Made by a program: the position numbers and the translations under genes. A stretch of DNA of 64,000 nucleotides from Verrucomicrobiota bacterium. GTDB lineage: Bacteria > Verrucomicrobiota > Verrucomicrobiia > Limisphaerales > Pedosphaeraceae. Under the pieces are notes generated by a model. It did not search any database and was not told the origin of the DNA. It saw nothing but the letters and a program-made list of their open reading frames with translations. Shown here in pieces: positions 1-8,827 of the stretch. Every line of letters begins with the position of its first letter. Within the stretch, counting starts at the first letter, position 1. Location: contig JAJPHR010000011.1 of assembly GCA_021325145.1 (NCBI GenBank), positions 32,962 to 96,961 of the forward strand. The letters are read 5' to 3'.

Positions 1-1
1 C

Positions 2-244
2 AAGAACTGGAAGTTCGAACTGGCCGACATCAAGATGCGGACGCATTGGAAGCGCTTTCAACTGGCCTACGAAGATGCCATTAACGGTTGCAACCCTCCC
101 TGCGCTCCCTGGCATATCGTCCCCGCCGACCACAAATGGTTCCGCGACTACGTCATCGCCAGGACCCTCGCGGACGCGCTCGAAAAGCTGAATATGAAAT
201 GGCCGAAGCCCAGGGAGAACCTCAAAGGAATAAGAATAAAGTAA
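2..244 (+). CDS. Polyphosphate kinase 2 family protein, C-terminal fragment (5' end outside window)
   Basis: Only the last 80 or so residues lie in the window and the frame is open from base 2. The tail contains NWKFELADIK, then AYEDAI, then APWHIVPADHKWFRDYVIAR. This order matches the end of PPK2 proteins, where the segment Y-E-D-x9-APW-x-VVPAD-x-KW-x-R packs against the nucleotide site. PPK2 enzymes use polyphosphate to phosphorylate nucleoside mono- or diphosphates in the cytoplasm. The stop follows a lysine-rich end and no partner gene is visible. The PPK2 subclass (AMP or ADP acceptor) cannot be decided because the Walker motifs lie upstream. Confidence 0.8.
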   Translation, partial: KNWKFELADIKMRTHWKRFQLAYEDAINGCNPPCAPWHIVPADHKWFRDYVIARTLADALEKLNMKWPKPRENLKGIRIK

Positions 245-286
245 GCTTTGACCCTGGACTCATTTCAAGCGCAAACGCTGTCCAGC

Positions 287-1015
287 TCAATCTCCACTCC
301 ATTTGTAATCGTACCCATCCGGCGGATCCTGATGCAGGGCCAATGAGCCTGGAGGGTTGTTGCCGCCCCAGTAAATTTTGATATAGCTGACATGGCCATC
401 CACAAAGCTGACCATGTCTTTCGCGTTGTTGAAGATCGCGTTCTCCTGCGCCAAAGGTCGTTTCGGCTCGTGCCACGAATAGGGAATCAACGCCGGGGCT
501 TCCGTCACGAGAATAGTTTTGGACGGATTCTTGATCGAACTCAGCGTTCGACCGGCAATGCCGGGAGCGTTCGAGTTCGTTCTCGCGTTTCCGCCGTTGA
601 ATGCGTAGCTCAAATAATCCGGAGATTGCTCATGCAAGCCTTGCGGCACGAAACCTCCAAAGCTGGTGTCAAAATCGTAGTAAAAAGTATCACTCGGACA
701 CGCAAAAAGCTTGTCCCGGGCCGAGGACGCACCGCTCAAGCCGACATAATTCTTCATTAGGTCTTTGTAGCCGGTCCAGCCAAGGCCGGGCGAATTGGTG
801 GTGCCCGGAGTCCGTGGTGTTCGATCGGTTGAGTCGTCGGAATACAGGCGCACGCCCAGATTGATTTGCCGTAGATTGCTCAGGCAGGCTGCTCGCCGGG
901 CTTTGTTTTTGGCATGGCTGATTGCAGGGAATAAAAGCGCCGCCAGAATCGCAAGAATGGCGATGACGACGAGGAGTTCGATGAGTGTGAAAGCGTGCTT
1001 CCTGTCCACGCCCAA
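287..1015 (-). CDS. Type II secretion-like pseudopilin (prepilin N-terminal cleavage/methylation protein)
   Basis: A 242-aa protein with a class III prepilin signal: a short charged leader (MGVDRKHA), then FTLIELLVV with Glu at +5 of the mature protein, followed by a hydrophobic helix of about 20 residues. The residue before the predicted cleavage is Ala rather than the usual Gly. After the helix come the conserved segment [17 protein letters not shown] and, near the C-terminus, [12 protein letters not shown]. Both are typical of the large DUF1559/G-like pseudopilin family expanded in Verrucomicrobia and Planctomycetes. Such proteins are inserted in the inner membrane and processed by a prepilin peptidase; the individual roles of these paralogues are mostly unknown. 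It stands alone and diverges from the GNAT gene. Confidence 0.85.
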   Translation of the reverse strand: MGVDRKHAFTLIELLVVIAILAILAALLFPAISHAKNKARRAACLSNLRQINLGVRLYSDDSTDRTPRTPGTTNSPGLGWTGYKDLMKNYVGLSGASSARDKLFACPSDTFYYDFDTSFGGFVPQGLHEQSPDYLSYAFNGGNARTNSNAPGIAGRTLSSIKNPSKTILVTEAPALIPYSWHEPKRPLAQENAIFNNAKDMVSFVDGHVSYIKIYWGGNNPPGSLALHQDPPDGYDYKWSGD

Positions 1016-1117
1016 TCAGACCACGCTGGAACAGTTTCGTTTTGAACGTTGCATTGCAAGTTTGTTCTTTTCTGTCAACGTGGCGCTGAGCCGGACGCTC
1101 CAATCCCGGACATCCTT

Positions 1118-1564
1118 ATGCACCGCATCGAACCTGCCACGCTCGACGATCTTCCGCAACTGGCCGGCCTCCTCGCCGATCTCTTCACCATGGAATCGGA
1201 TTTCCGTCCCGACCGCGCGCGACAACTGCGCGCGCTGCGCCATATCGTCGAACACCCCGAAGTTGGCTGCATCCTGGTAATTCGTGGAGGCGCGGAGATT
1301 TGGGGAATGATCAATCTCCTCTTTACCATCAGCACCGCCGAAGGCGGCCCCGTCGTTCTCCTGGAAGACCTGATTATTCATGCGAACCATCGCGGCCAGG
1401 GGTTTGGCTCCGCATTGCTCCAACACGCCATCGAGTTCGCCAAATCCCGCGGCTTGACCCGCATTACTTTGCTGACCGACGGCCACAACACCAAAGCCAT
1501 CCGACTCTACGAACGCCATGGCTTCAAGCCCTCGGCCATGGTCCCGATGCGATTACGGTTGTGA
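1118..1564 (+). CDS. GNAT family N-acetyltransferase
   Basis: A 148-aa single-domain GNAT protein. The acetyl-CoA motif A is visible as HRGQGFGSAL, preceded by the beta-4 strand EDLIIHAN and followed by a helix. Motif B is near the end (NTKAIRLYERHGF). The ATG at 1118 (MHRIEPATLDDLPQL) was chosen because the fold begins there; the upstream extension to 1049 has no family character. The acceptor substrate cannot be told from sequence. It converges on glnS with a 51-nt gap that shows no clear terminator. Confidence 0.85.
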   Translation: MHRIEPATLDDLPQLAGLLADLFTMESDFRPDRARQLRALRHIVEHPEVGCILVIRGGAEIWGMINLLFTISTAEGGPVVLLEDLIIHANHRGQGFGSALLQHAIEFAKSRGLTRITLLTDGHNTKAIRLYERHGFKPSAMVPMRLRL

Positions 1565-1615
1565 TGAACCTGACGGCTTAATCCAGCCCGTTCCATTGCC
1601 CGTCTTTGGAACTTC

Positions 1616-3349
1616 TCATTTGGACTGTTCCTTCGCCCAGGAATCGCGGAGCGAGACAATCCGATTGAACACCAGCTTGTTTGGTTTCGAATCCTTTGGA
1701 TCAGCGCGGAAATAACCCAGGCGCTCAAATTGATAGCGCGACTCGGGCGCGGCATTGGCCAGGCTTGGTTCCAGTTTGCAGCCGGCGAGCGTCTCCAGTG
1801 AATTCGGATTGAGAAAGGATTTAAAGTCGCGGCCTTCCTTGCCGCCATCCGGCTCCTCCACGGTAAATAATCGATCGTACAGCCTCGTCTCGGCTTCCAC
1901 GGCGTGCGCCGCCGAAACCCAATGAATCGTCCCCTTCACCTTGCGGCCCGCCGTCGGCCCGCCGCTCTTCGAGTCCGGATCGACCGTGCAATGCAGCTCC
2001 GTGATTTGGCCGTTCGCGTCCTTCACCACGCTTTCACACTTGATGATGTAGGCGTAGCGCAGGCGGACCTCGTTGCCGGGAAAGAGCCGGAAAAATTTCT
2101 TCGGCGGAACTTCCATGAAATCATCGCGTTCGATGTAAATGACGCGCGAAAACGGCACCTTGCGCGTGCCGGCGCTCGCGTCCTCCGGATTATTGACCGC
2201 TTCCAAGTCCTCCACCTTCCCTTCCGGATAATTCGTCAGCACCACTTTGATCGGCTTGAGCACCGCCATGACGCGCAGCGCCCGCCGGTTCAAATCTTCG
2301 CGGATGCTGTGCTCCAGCAGCGCGATGTCCGTCATCCCGTTGTATTTGGTCACGCCGATGCGCGCGCAAAAATGCCGGATCGCCTCGGGCGTCACGCCCC
2401 GCCGCCGCAGCCCGGCGATCGTCGGCATCCGCGGGTCGTCCCAGCCGCTCACCAGGCTTTCCTCGACCAGTTGGAGCAGCTTGCGCTTGCTCATCACCGT
2501 ATAACTGAGATTGAGCCGCGCGAATTCGATCTGTTGGGGATGGCACGGCGTTTTCAACTCGTCCAGAATCCAGTCATACAACGGCCGGTGCACCTCGAAC
2601 TCCAGCGTGCAGATCGAATGCGTGATGCCCTCGATCGAATCGGACAGGCAATGCGCGTAATCGTACATCGGGTAGATGCACCACTGGCTGCCCGTGCGAT
2701 GATGGTCCACCTTGCGGATGCGGTAGAGCGCCGGGTCGCGCATGTGGATGTTCGGCGAGGCCATGTCGATCTTGGCGCGCAGCGTCTTTGCGCCGTCCGC
2801 GAATTCGCCCGCGCGCATGCGGGCGAACAGATCAAGGTTCTCCTCCACCGAACGGTTGCGATACGGACTTTCCTTGCCCGGAACCGACGGCGCGCCGCGG
2901 TAAGCGATCATTTCATCCGGCGTCAGATCGCACACATACGCCTTGCCCAGCTTGATGAGCTGGACCGCGAAATCGTAAAGCTTCCCGAAATAGTCCGAGG
3001 CGTAAAACATGTTCTTGCCCCAGTCGAAGCCCACCCAGCGCACGTCCTCCTGGATTGAGTCCACATACTCCACGTCCTCGCGCGTCGGGTTCGTGTCATC
3101 GAAGCGGAGATGGCAGATGCCGCCTTTGTTATCCGCGGCGATGCCAAAATTGAGGCAAATTGACTTGGCATGGCCGATGTGGAGATACCCGTTCGGTTCC
3201 GGCGGAAAGCGCGTCACCACGCGCCCGCCATGTTTGCCCGTGCGGTTGTCCTCCGCGACGATGTCACGGACAAAATCACTGGCGGCCTGCGGCGCGGCGG
3301 CGCCTTCCCCGGCATTGGGGTCTGCGGACGGACTATTCGGCATTGTCAT
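1616..3349 (-). CDS. glnS: Glutamine--tRNA ligase
   Basis: A 577-aa class I aminoacyl-tRNA synthetase that charges tRNA-Gln directly. Seen directly: [15 protein letters not shown] with HIGH at residues 57-60; FDDTNP soon after; the second ATP motif VMSKRKL near residue 287; and the beta-barrel anticodon-binding half, including [12 protein letters not shown]. The length is close to the 554 aa of the E. coli enzyme, with a short low-complexity N-terminal extension. Eukaryote-like GlnRS is patchily distributed in bacteria; its presence suggests direct Gln charging here, but whether GatCAB also exists cannot be seen. It is monocistronic, with a long repeat-bearing upstream region. Confidence 0.97.
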   Translation of the reverse strand: MTMPNSPSADPNAGEGAAAPQAASDFVRDIVAEDNRTGKHGGRVVTRFPPEPNGYLHIGHAKSICLNFGIAADNKGGICHLRFDDTNPTREDVEYVDSIQEDVRWVGFDWGKNMFYASDYFGKLYDFAVQLIKLGKAYVCDLTPDEMIAYRGAPSVPGKESPYRNRSVEENLDLFARMRAGEFADGAKTLRAKIDMASPNIHMRDPALYRIRKVDHHRTGSQWCIYPMYDYAHCLSDSIEGITHSICTLEFEVHRPLYDWILDELKTPCHPQQIEFARLNLSYTVMSKRKLLQLVEESLVSGWDDPRMPTIAGLRRRGVTPEAIRHFCARIGVTKYNGMTDIALLEHSIREDLNRRALRVMAVLKPIKVVLTNYPEGKVEDLEAVNNPEDASAGTRKVPFSRVIYIERDDFMEVPPKKFFRLFPGNEVRLRYAYIIKCESVVKDANGQITELHCTVDPDSKSGGPTAGRKVKGTIHWVSAAHAVEAETRLYDRLFTVEEPDGGKEGRDFKSFLNPNSLETLAGCKLEPSLANAAPESRYQFERLGYFRADPKDSKPNKLVFNRIVSLRDSWAKEQSK

Positions 3350-3489
3350 TTGATTTAATATGATCGCGGCCGTTAAAGTAACAAATCAGTGCAACTCTGG
3401 ACAGAGCAGATTTGAACCCTAATCAGCGGGGGCAGGGGGTGGCTCGTCCCCGCAATAGCGGCAGACCGGGACGATCCGGCCCATGGCGG

Positions 3490-3539
3490 TTTAATTTCTA
3501 CTTTAATTTGGTTTAATTTACTTTAATTACCCTTAATTT
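3490..3539. repeat. Phased TTAATT array, copy 1
   Basis: Five copies of TTAATT start at 3491, 3503, 3513, 3523 and 3533, so the spacing is 12, 10, 10 and 10 bp, one helical turn. A second array with exact 10-bp spacing lies at 45831-45870. The two share the core ACTTTAATTTGGTTTAATT. Phasing of A/T tracts is expected to curve DNA; a nucleoid-protein or regulator site is possible but not shown. Confidence 0.7.
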
Positions 3540-3596
3540 CCCCGCCCCCGGGGTTTAATTCAGCGCTTGGCGGGCGAGGACAACAACCCGCCATTA

Positions 3597-3620
3597 CGCC
3601 CTGGTTTTCAAACCAGGGCG
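3597..3620. terminator. Perfect 11-bp hairpin, possible terminator of the cytochrome unit
   Basis: CGCCCTGGTTT at 3597-3607 pairs perfectly with AAACCAGGGCG at 3610-3620 around a TC centre. It lies about 160 nt downstream of the cytochrome stop on the minus strand, so it could end that transcript. No T-tract follows on either strand, so an intrinsic terminator is only one possibility. Confidence 0.4.
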
Positions 3621-3780
3621 GAAGCTGCCGGGCGGCGGAATTTTGGGAGTTTGGAATCTAGCCTTTAGTCTTCATCACGTTTCTTCGCCTCTATTCTGGC
3701 CTTCCTTCTGGATCCTGTCAAACACTTTTGTTCAGTTGTATGCAGCGGTCAGAAATCCACGCCCTCGCCCCATGGCGGTG

Positions 3781-4062
3781 CTATTTCGCTGCGCCTGGTC
3801 GTCTCAGCGCGTCCAGATACCGGGACAGCAGTTCCTCCTGGTCCTTCTTCAGTCGCGCCTTTTTCGCCATCTTGGCCATCCACGCGGCCCATTCCGAATC
3901 AGTGTAGTCGGCAGGATCATGGAGTTTGTGGCACTTGGCGCATTTGACAATGTAGAGCTTGCGCGCGGTTTTGAGGTCGGAATCGGCAAGCCCGGCGGCC
4001 CGGCCCGCGCCCCCGCACAGCACCCAGGCCGCCGTCAACAGTATGAACAACGTGCCACGCAT
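3781..4062 (-). CDS. Small periplasmic c-type cytochrome-like protein
   Basis: A 93-aa protein with an N-terminal signal peptide (MRGTLFILLTAAWVLCG..) and a single CXXCH heme site, CAKCH, near residue 42. It is followed by a helical segment with Met residues (WAAWMAKMAKKARL) that could supply the distal ligand. It is expected to be exported and to carry one covalent heme; the redox partner is unknown. The ATG at 4062-4060 overlaps the TGA of the upstream gene by one base (TGATG), so translation is probably coupled. The short length is that of a minimal monoheme cytochrome. Confidence 0.75.
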   Translation of the reverse strand: MRGTLFILLTAAWVLCGGAGRAAGLADSDLKTARKLYIVKCAKCHKLHDPADYTDSEWAAWMAKMAKKARLKKDQEELLSRYLDALRRPGAAK

Positions 4063-4907
4063 CAAAACTGAATTCCGAAAATCAACCGGATGTTCCATCG
4101 TTCGTGACCTTCCAGATCCAGATGGTGGTTCTTATCGACATCGCTGATGAAGTTTGCGCCGTAGATTTGCGGGAGCACTGCCAGCGTCGCCCACCAGTTT
4201 GCGCGGCGGTAGCTAACCACCGGCCCGAGATAGACGGCCGTGTTTTCCCAGGCGTGATAATCCGGCACTTCATTGTGATCGCGCAGTTCCAAGCCCACCG
4301 CCCAATGCTGGGTCAAGTCACGCGCGATGCCAAAGTCCGCCTCGACCTCTCCTTCTGTCTGGTGAAAATGTTGGGTCCATTCAGTGGCATGCACGAGGTT
4401 AAATGCCCATTTCCAATCACCGTGCCGCTGGCCTAGAATGATTTTTTCCTCCATCTCAGCTTGCACGCCGGAGAAGCGCGGCTCGACATATAGCGTCAAG
4501 CCCACCGCGTGTTCCGCCGGGTTCAACACCATGTAACGGTTTTCGAGCGAAATGCCGTCAAAGGTAAAGGTGGTGGAACTGGTCCCAGCCATCGGATCGC
4601 GGAAACTTTCCACGTTCTCATTCGCGTAAACTTCCACCGTGTATCGGTCGGTCACCCCGTATTCCACGGAATGGCGCAATTCCCAATTCTGATACCCGGC
4701 CTGGCCGACGACCTCATTGCGGCCCAGGCGGAGTGTCGCCCATTGTTCCACTTCCCACGCGCCGCGTGGCATCGTTTCCGGCTCATACGCGTACGCAAAA
4801 TAACGTTCGTTGGCTCCCGCAGTTGCGGCAGCGAGGCAGCCGGCCATGCCCAGCAGGAGTTTTGTTCTCAACTTTGTTAGTAGGTTCGTTTTTGATTTAG
4901 ACTTCAT
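4062..4907 (-). CDS. Putative outer-membrane beta-barrel protein (DUF6662-like)
   Basis: A protein of about 281 aa with a cleavable signal (basic N-region, then LLLGMAGCLAAATAGA) followed by NERYFAYAYEPETMPRG and an alternating beta pattern to the end. The last residue is Phe after an aromatic/hydrophobic strand (WNIRLIFGIQF), typical of an outer-membrane barrel. It resembles the DUF6662 family from memory; no function is known to me. ATG 4907 (MKSKSKTN) is preferred over 4925 because the latter would sit 4 nt from the Fur-box-like palindrome. It is the first gene of a coupled pair with the cytochrome. Confidence 0.65.
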   Translation of the reverse strand: MKSKSKTNLLTKLRTKLLLGMAGCLAAATAGANERYFAYAYEPETMPRGAWEVEQWATLRLGRNEVVGQAGYQNWELRHSVEYGVTDRYTVEVYANENVESFRDPMAGTSSTTFTFDGISLENRYMVLNPAEHAVGLTLYVEPRFSGVQAEMEEKIILGQRHGDWKWAFNLVHATEWTQHFHQTEGEVEADFGIARDLTQHWAVGLELRDHNEVPDYHAWENTAVYLGPVVSYRRANWWATLAVLPQIYGANFISDVDKNHHLDLEGHERWNIRLIFGIQF

Positions 4908-4928
4908 ATCAAGTTGCGGTGACATTAT

Positions 4929-4943
4929 TGAGAATGAGTCTCA
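4929..4943 (-). promoter_or_regulatory. Fur-box-like palindrome
   Basis: TGAGAATGAGTCTCA is a 15-bp palindrome in the 7-1-7 layout (TGAGA / TCTCA arms). It agrees with the Fur consensus TGATAATNATTATCA at 11 of 14 defined positions. It lies 22 nt upstream of the preferred start at 4907. This suggests iron (or another Fur-family metal) repression of the barrel-cytochrome unit; binding is inferred only. Confidence 0.5.
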
Positions 4944-5239
4944 GTGTCAATTATATTTTTATGCACAGCGGTTTGTATTCAAACCGGGACAATGATGCAT
5001 CTCCGGGTCTCCGTCGGCTAAACATCCCTTGTCCATCCGAAGACATTTTTTGGCCAGCCGTGGAGACGGGCCACCGTGCGCGCCGGCATGCTTGAGAGCC
5101 CATCTCGGTTGAGCGCGTCACTCCGTGCGCGCCGACGACGGGCAGAGGACTGCCCGCCCTACTGGGATAGGTTCCAAGCCAGGAACGCAAACCCGCGAAG
5201 GACCCTTCTAACCTTCTTTACAAACTTGAACTGCCTGGA
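4944..5239. other. Intergenic region with dispersed repeat
   Basis: No credible gene. The region holds the promoter side of the barrel gene, one copy of the dispersed GC-rich repeat (5094-5178), and the 3' side of the metal efflux operon. No obvious terminator after the operon's last gene was found. Confidence 0.5.
5094..5178 (+). repeat. Dispersed GC-rich repeat family R, copy 1
   Basis: The element begins GAGAGCCCATCTCGG and ends GGGATAGGTTCC. Inside are CACTCCGTGCGCGCCGAC and GGGCAGAGGACTGCCCGCCC, the latter with a GGGCAG/CTGCCC inverted pair. Near-identical copies are at 45451-45538 and 45889-46003 (plus orientation) and 61154-61238 (minus). Part of the element recurs three times in the tandem array at 58768-59477. 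Confidence 0.8.
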
Positions 5240-5458
5240 TCAGTGCTTCTCCACCAGGTCCATGCCGCACTTGGGACATTTCCCCGGTTTGTCCTGCACG
5301 ACCTCGGGGTGCATGCTGCAAGTGTATTGGATCGCCTGGTTGCCGCTCTGACTTTGGTTCCGAGCGGATTCCGGTCCTTTGCAGCCGGTGACGCCAAGCG
5401 TGATGCCTGCGAGCGTTACGGTCATTAACGCCGCGATTATCCATTTGGATCTCTTCAT
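5240..5458 (-). CDS. Small lipoprotein with heavy-metal-binding (HMBD) motif
   Basis: A 72-aa protein starting at MKRSKWIIAAL with a hydrophobic signal and lipobox-like GVTGC. It is therefore probably a lipidated periplasm-facing protein. The C-terminal half is one metal-binding module: YTCSMHPEVVQDKPGKCPKC followed by GMDLV. The same module appears at the N-terminus of the adaptor CusB in this operon. It is the last gene of the efflux unit, 85 nt after cusA. A role as a periplasmic copper/silver (or similar soft metal) donor to the pump is inferred from the module and location. Confidence 0.8.
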   Translation of the reverse strand: MKRSKWIIAALMTVTLAGITLGVTGCKGPESARNQSQSGNQAIQYTCSMHPEVVQDKPGKCPKCGMDLVEKH

Positions 5459-5543
5459 TCGTGTTCTTTCAAGGTTGCTGGTCTTATGGGTTTCTATATT
5501 TTGCGCGGCGGCCAAACCCAATCGTTGGCTCGCCGCGAATTCT

Positions 5544-8500
5544 TCAAACGCTGCTGCGCATAACTGGAGCGGTCGTTTCTGGCGACGGCAGAGCATTGGC
5601 CGGGAGCGGCTTTCCCAAACCTCGCTTGCGCCAAAAAACATAAATCACCGGGTAAAGCAACAACTCCAGAATGCCCGAGGTGATAACACCGCCGATCATC
5701 GGCGCGGCGATTCGCTTCATCATGTCTGCGCCGCTCTGGGTCGTGGGCGACCACATGATGGGCAGCAGGCCGAACAGAATGGCGCACACGGTCATGATCT
5801 TGGGCCGAATCCGCTGGACCGCCCCCTCAATGACGGCCTCATTCAAGTCGGCAAGGGACCGCATCCGTCCCGCAGCCCGGAATTTGTCCCAAGCCTGGTC
5901 CAGATAGAGCAGCATCACCACACCTGTTTCCGCGTCGAGTCCGGCCAGAGCGATGATTCCCACCCACACAGCCGAGCTAAGATTGTAACCCAGGAAATAA
6001 AGCAGCCAAAATGCCCCCACCAGCGAGAACGGCACGGCCAGTAAAACGATCAGCGTTTTAGTGATCGACTTCGTGTTCAGGTACATGAGCAAAAAGACAA
6101 TCACGAGCGTGACTGGAAACAACAGCAAAAATCGTTTGAAGGCGCGCTGTTGATACTCGAATTGGCCTGCCCACTGAAGGTAATAGCCGGGCGGAAATTG
6201 CACGCGCTCTTGAATGCGCTGTGAAGCCGCTTTCACGTAACCGCCTATGTCTTCGCTGGTAATATCCACACCGACGAAGCCGACCAGTTGGCCGTTTTCG
6301 TTGCGAATGGACGGCGGCCCCGTTTTGTAGCTGATGTCCGCCAGCATCGAAATGGGAATCTGGGCATTTTGCGAACTCTCGCCGTCGGTTGACGGCCCAT
6401 TACCCGGCACCGGCACCAGCACACGCTTGAGAGCATCGAGGTCTTCCCGGAAATCCCGCGCGTAACGGACGCTGATGGGATAGCGTTCGCGGCCTTCGAC
6501 CGTCGTGGCGATGGTCTTGCCGCCGACGGCGCTTTCAATGATGTCGTTCACCTCGCCAACGGTCAGACCATAACGGGCCGCAGCCTTGCGATTCGGGGTG
6601 AAATCGAGGAAGTAACCGCCCGTCGTGCGCTCCGCGAACACACTGCGCGTGTTCGGAAGGTCGCTGAGCGCCTTCTCAATCTGCACGCCGATGTCCTGGA
6701 TCCTGCCGAGGTCCGGGCCGAACACTTTGATGCCGAGAACCGAACGAAAACCCGTGGTGAGCATCTCCGTGCGCGTCTGAATGGGCATCCAGAAAACGTT
6801 CGCCATGCCGGGCGTCTTGATTTTTTCGTTCATCTCGGCCAGCAATTTTTCCCACGTCATGCCCGGCCGCCATTGCGCCGATGGTTTTAGCTTCACGACC
6901 GTTTCAAACATGGAGAGCGGCGCGGGATCGGTGGCGGTTTCCGACTCGCCCGCCTTGCCGAAAACCGACTCGACTTCGGGGATCTGGCGCAGCACCCGAT
7001 CCTGCATTTGCAGGACTTTGGTCGCCTCGGTGATCGAAATGCCGGGCACCGCCGTGGGCATGAAAAGAACATCACCCTCATTGAGCGGCGGCATGAATTC
7101 CTTCCCCAGGTGCGTGAACGGATAGACCGTCGCTCCCAGGACGAGCAGCGCCGCGATCAGTGTGAGCCATCGAAAGCGCAACACGAAATGCACGAACGGA
7201 CGGTACGCCCAAATCAAAAAGCGATTCAGCGGGTTTTTGATTTCCGGTGTGATCTTCCCGCGAACAAAGAGGAGCATCAACACCGGCACCAGCGTCACGC
7301 CCAGCATGGCGGCGAAGAACATGGAGAAGGTTTTGGTGAACGCCAGCGGCTTGAATAAACGCCCCTCCTGCGCTTCCAGCGAGAACACCGGAATGAAGCT
7401 CACGGTGATGACCAGCAGCGCGAAGAAGAGCGGACGGCCCACGCTTTTGGCGGCGGCGATAATCACCTCGACGCGTTCCGCGCTGGTCGGGTCGCGGCCA
7501 TTTTCTTCGCGAAAGTGTTCGAGAAACTTGTGCGCGTTCTCGACCATGATGATCGCCGAATCTACCATCGCGCCGATGGCAATGGCGATTCCGCCCAGTG
7601 ACATGATGTTCGACGTAAGCTGCAGGTGGAGCATGGGCATGAACGACAGAATGATCGCAATGGGAAGCGTGATAATGGCGACGAGAGCAGAGCGGATGTG
7701 CCAGAGAAAAATCAGGCACACCAAGGCCACCACAATGCTTTCCTCGATGAGTTTCTCGCGCAGCGTGGAAATGGACCGCTGGATGAGCTGGCTGCGGTCA
7801 TAAGTGGCCACAACTTCCACGCCCTCCGGCAGCGATGGCTTGATTTCTTCGAGTCTCCTCTTGATGCCATCAATGACATTCAATGCGTTCTCGCCATAGC
7901 GCATGACGACAATGCCCCCTACAACTTCGCCCTCGCCATTCAACTCCGAGACACCGCGGCGAATGTCCGGGCCCAGATGGACCGTGCCCACGTTTTTCAT
8001 GTACACGGGCGTGCCCTTTTGCGACTTGAGCGGAATGTCTTCAAGGTCCTCGATGCTCTTGATGTAACCGCGCCCCCGCACGTAATACTCCGTCGAGCCG
8101 ACTTCAGACACCTTCCCGCCCACGTCGCCGTTCGACATCCGGATTTTCGAGACGACTTCGTTGAGCGGAACGCCGTAGGCCAGCAGTTTGTTGGGATCGA
8201 GGTCCACCTGGTATTGCTTCACGAACCCGCCCACCGGCGCGACTTCGGAAACGCCTTTGACCGATTCCAGCGCGTAGCGCAAATGCCAGTCTTGAAGCGA
8301 GCGAAGTTCGGCCAGATTGTGTTTGCCCGATTTGTCCACGAGCGCATATTCATAAACCCAGCCCACGCCCGTTGCGTCCGGGCCGATGACGGGGTTGACG
8401 CCTTCCGGCAACATGCCGCGCACGCCGTTCAAGTATTCAATCACCCGCGAACGCGCCCAGTAAATGTCCGTGCCGTCCTCAAAAATCACATAGACGAACG

Positions 8501-8810
8501 ACTTGCCGAACATGGACTCGCCGCGCACGAATTTGACCTTGGGCGCCGCGATGAACCGCGTCGAAATCGGATAGGTGATCTGGTCCTCCACCAGGTCCGG
8601 GGAGCGGCCTTCCCAGTCGGTGTAAATGATGACCTGGACATCACTGAGGTCCGGAATGGCATCGAGCGGCGTCCGCATTAACGCCCAAACGCCCGCCGCG
8701 ATACCGAACGCCGTGAGAATCAGGACGAGGAAGATATTGCGTGCGCTGGCTTCGATGATTCGTTCCAGCAGAAACGGTTTGCGGTCGGGCTTGGGGTTTT
8801 GTGTATCCAC
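5544..8810 (-). CDS. cusA: Heavy-metal efflux RND permease (CusA/CzcA family)
   Basis: A 1088-aa inner-membrane RND transporter that uses the proton gradient to drive metal export through the CusB-CusC-type channel. Family features seen: an N-terminal TM followed by a periplasmic porter domain; GGIVVMRYGENALNVIDGI; the TM4 segment AIGAMVDSAIIMVENAH near residue 411, with the Asp expected for proton relay; a second porter domain with NEGDVLFMPTAVPG; and Met-rich metal-site surroundings (WMPIQTRTEMLTTG). The GTG start at 8810 lies 17 nt after cusB. The sequence looks more like the Cu/Ag (HME, Cus) branch than CzcA because of its operon partners with HMBD modules; the substrate is not certain. 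Confidence 0.93.
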   Translation of the reverse strand: MDTQNPKPDRKPFLLERIIEASARNIFLVLILTAFGIAAGVWALMRTPLDAIPDLSDVQVIIYTDWEGRSPDLVEDQITYPISTRFIAAPKVKFVRGESMFGKSFVYVIFEDGTDIYWARSRVIEYLNGVRGMLPEGVNPVIGPDATGVGWVYEYALVDKSGKHNLAELRSLQDWHLRYALESVKGVSEVAPVGGFVKQYQVDLDPNKLLAYGVPLNEVVSKIRMSNGDVGGKVSEVGSTEYYVRGRGYIKSIEDLEDIPLKSQKGTPVYMKNVGTVHLGPDIRRGVSELNGEGEVVGGIVVMRYGENALNVIDGIKRRLEEIKPSLPEGVEVVATYDRSQLIQRSISTLREKLIEESIVVALVCLIFLWHIRSALVAIITLPIAIILSFMPMLHLQLTSNIMSLGGIAIAIGAMVDSAIIMVENAHKFLEHFREENGRDPTSAERVEVIIAAAKSVGRPLFFALLVITVSFIPVFSLEAQEGRLFKPLAFTKTFSMFFAAMLGVTLVPVLMLLFVRGKITPEIKNPLNRFLIWAYRPFVHFVLRFRWLTLIAALLVLGATVYPFTHLGKEFMPPLNEGDVLFMPTAVPGISITEATKVLQMQDRVLRQIPEVESVFGKAGESETATDPAPLSMFETVVKLKPSAQWRPGMTWEKLLAEMNEKIKTPGMANVFWMPIQTRTEMLTTGFRSVLGIKVFGPDLGRIQDIGVQIEKALSDLPNTRSVFAERTTGGYFLDFTPNRKAAARYGLTVGEVNDIIESAVGGKTIATTVEGRERYPISVRYARDFREDLDALKRVLVPVPGNGPSTDGESSQNAQIPISMLADISYKTGPPSIRNENGQLVGFVGVDITSEDIGGYVKAASQRIQERVQFPPGYYLQWAGQFEYQQRAFKRFLLLFPVTLVIVFLLMYLNTKSITKTLIVLLAVPFSLVGAFWLLYFLGYNLSSAVWVGIIALAGLDAETGVVMLLYLDQAWDKFRAAGRMRSLADLNEAVIEGAVQRIRPKIMTVCAILFGLLPIMWSPTTQSGADMMKRIAAPMIGGVITSGILELLLYPVIYVFWRKRGLGKPLPANALPSPETTAPVMRSSV

Positions 8811-8827
8811 AAATTTGTTCCTCGCGC

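Larger units (their letters stand above)
3350..3780. other. Intergenic region upstream of glnS, with phased AT-rich array and hairpin
   Basis: No credible gene was found in these 431 bases. They contain the glnS upstream region, a run of phased TTAATT motifs (3490-3539), a GC-rich stretch around 3541-3590 and an 11-bp perfect hairpin (3597-3620). The remainder up to the cytochrome stop shows nothing recognisable. Confidence 0.6.

Noticed and set aside
1904..3058. 384-codon plus-strand frame opposite glnS
   Set aside because: Arg/His-rich antisense shadow of a confirmed synthetase gene.
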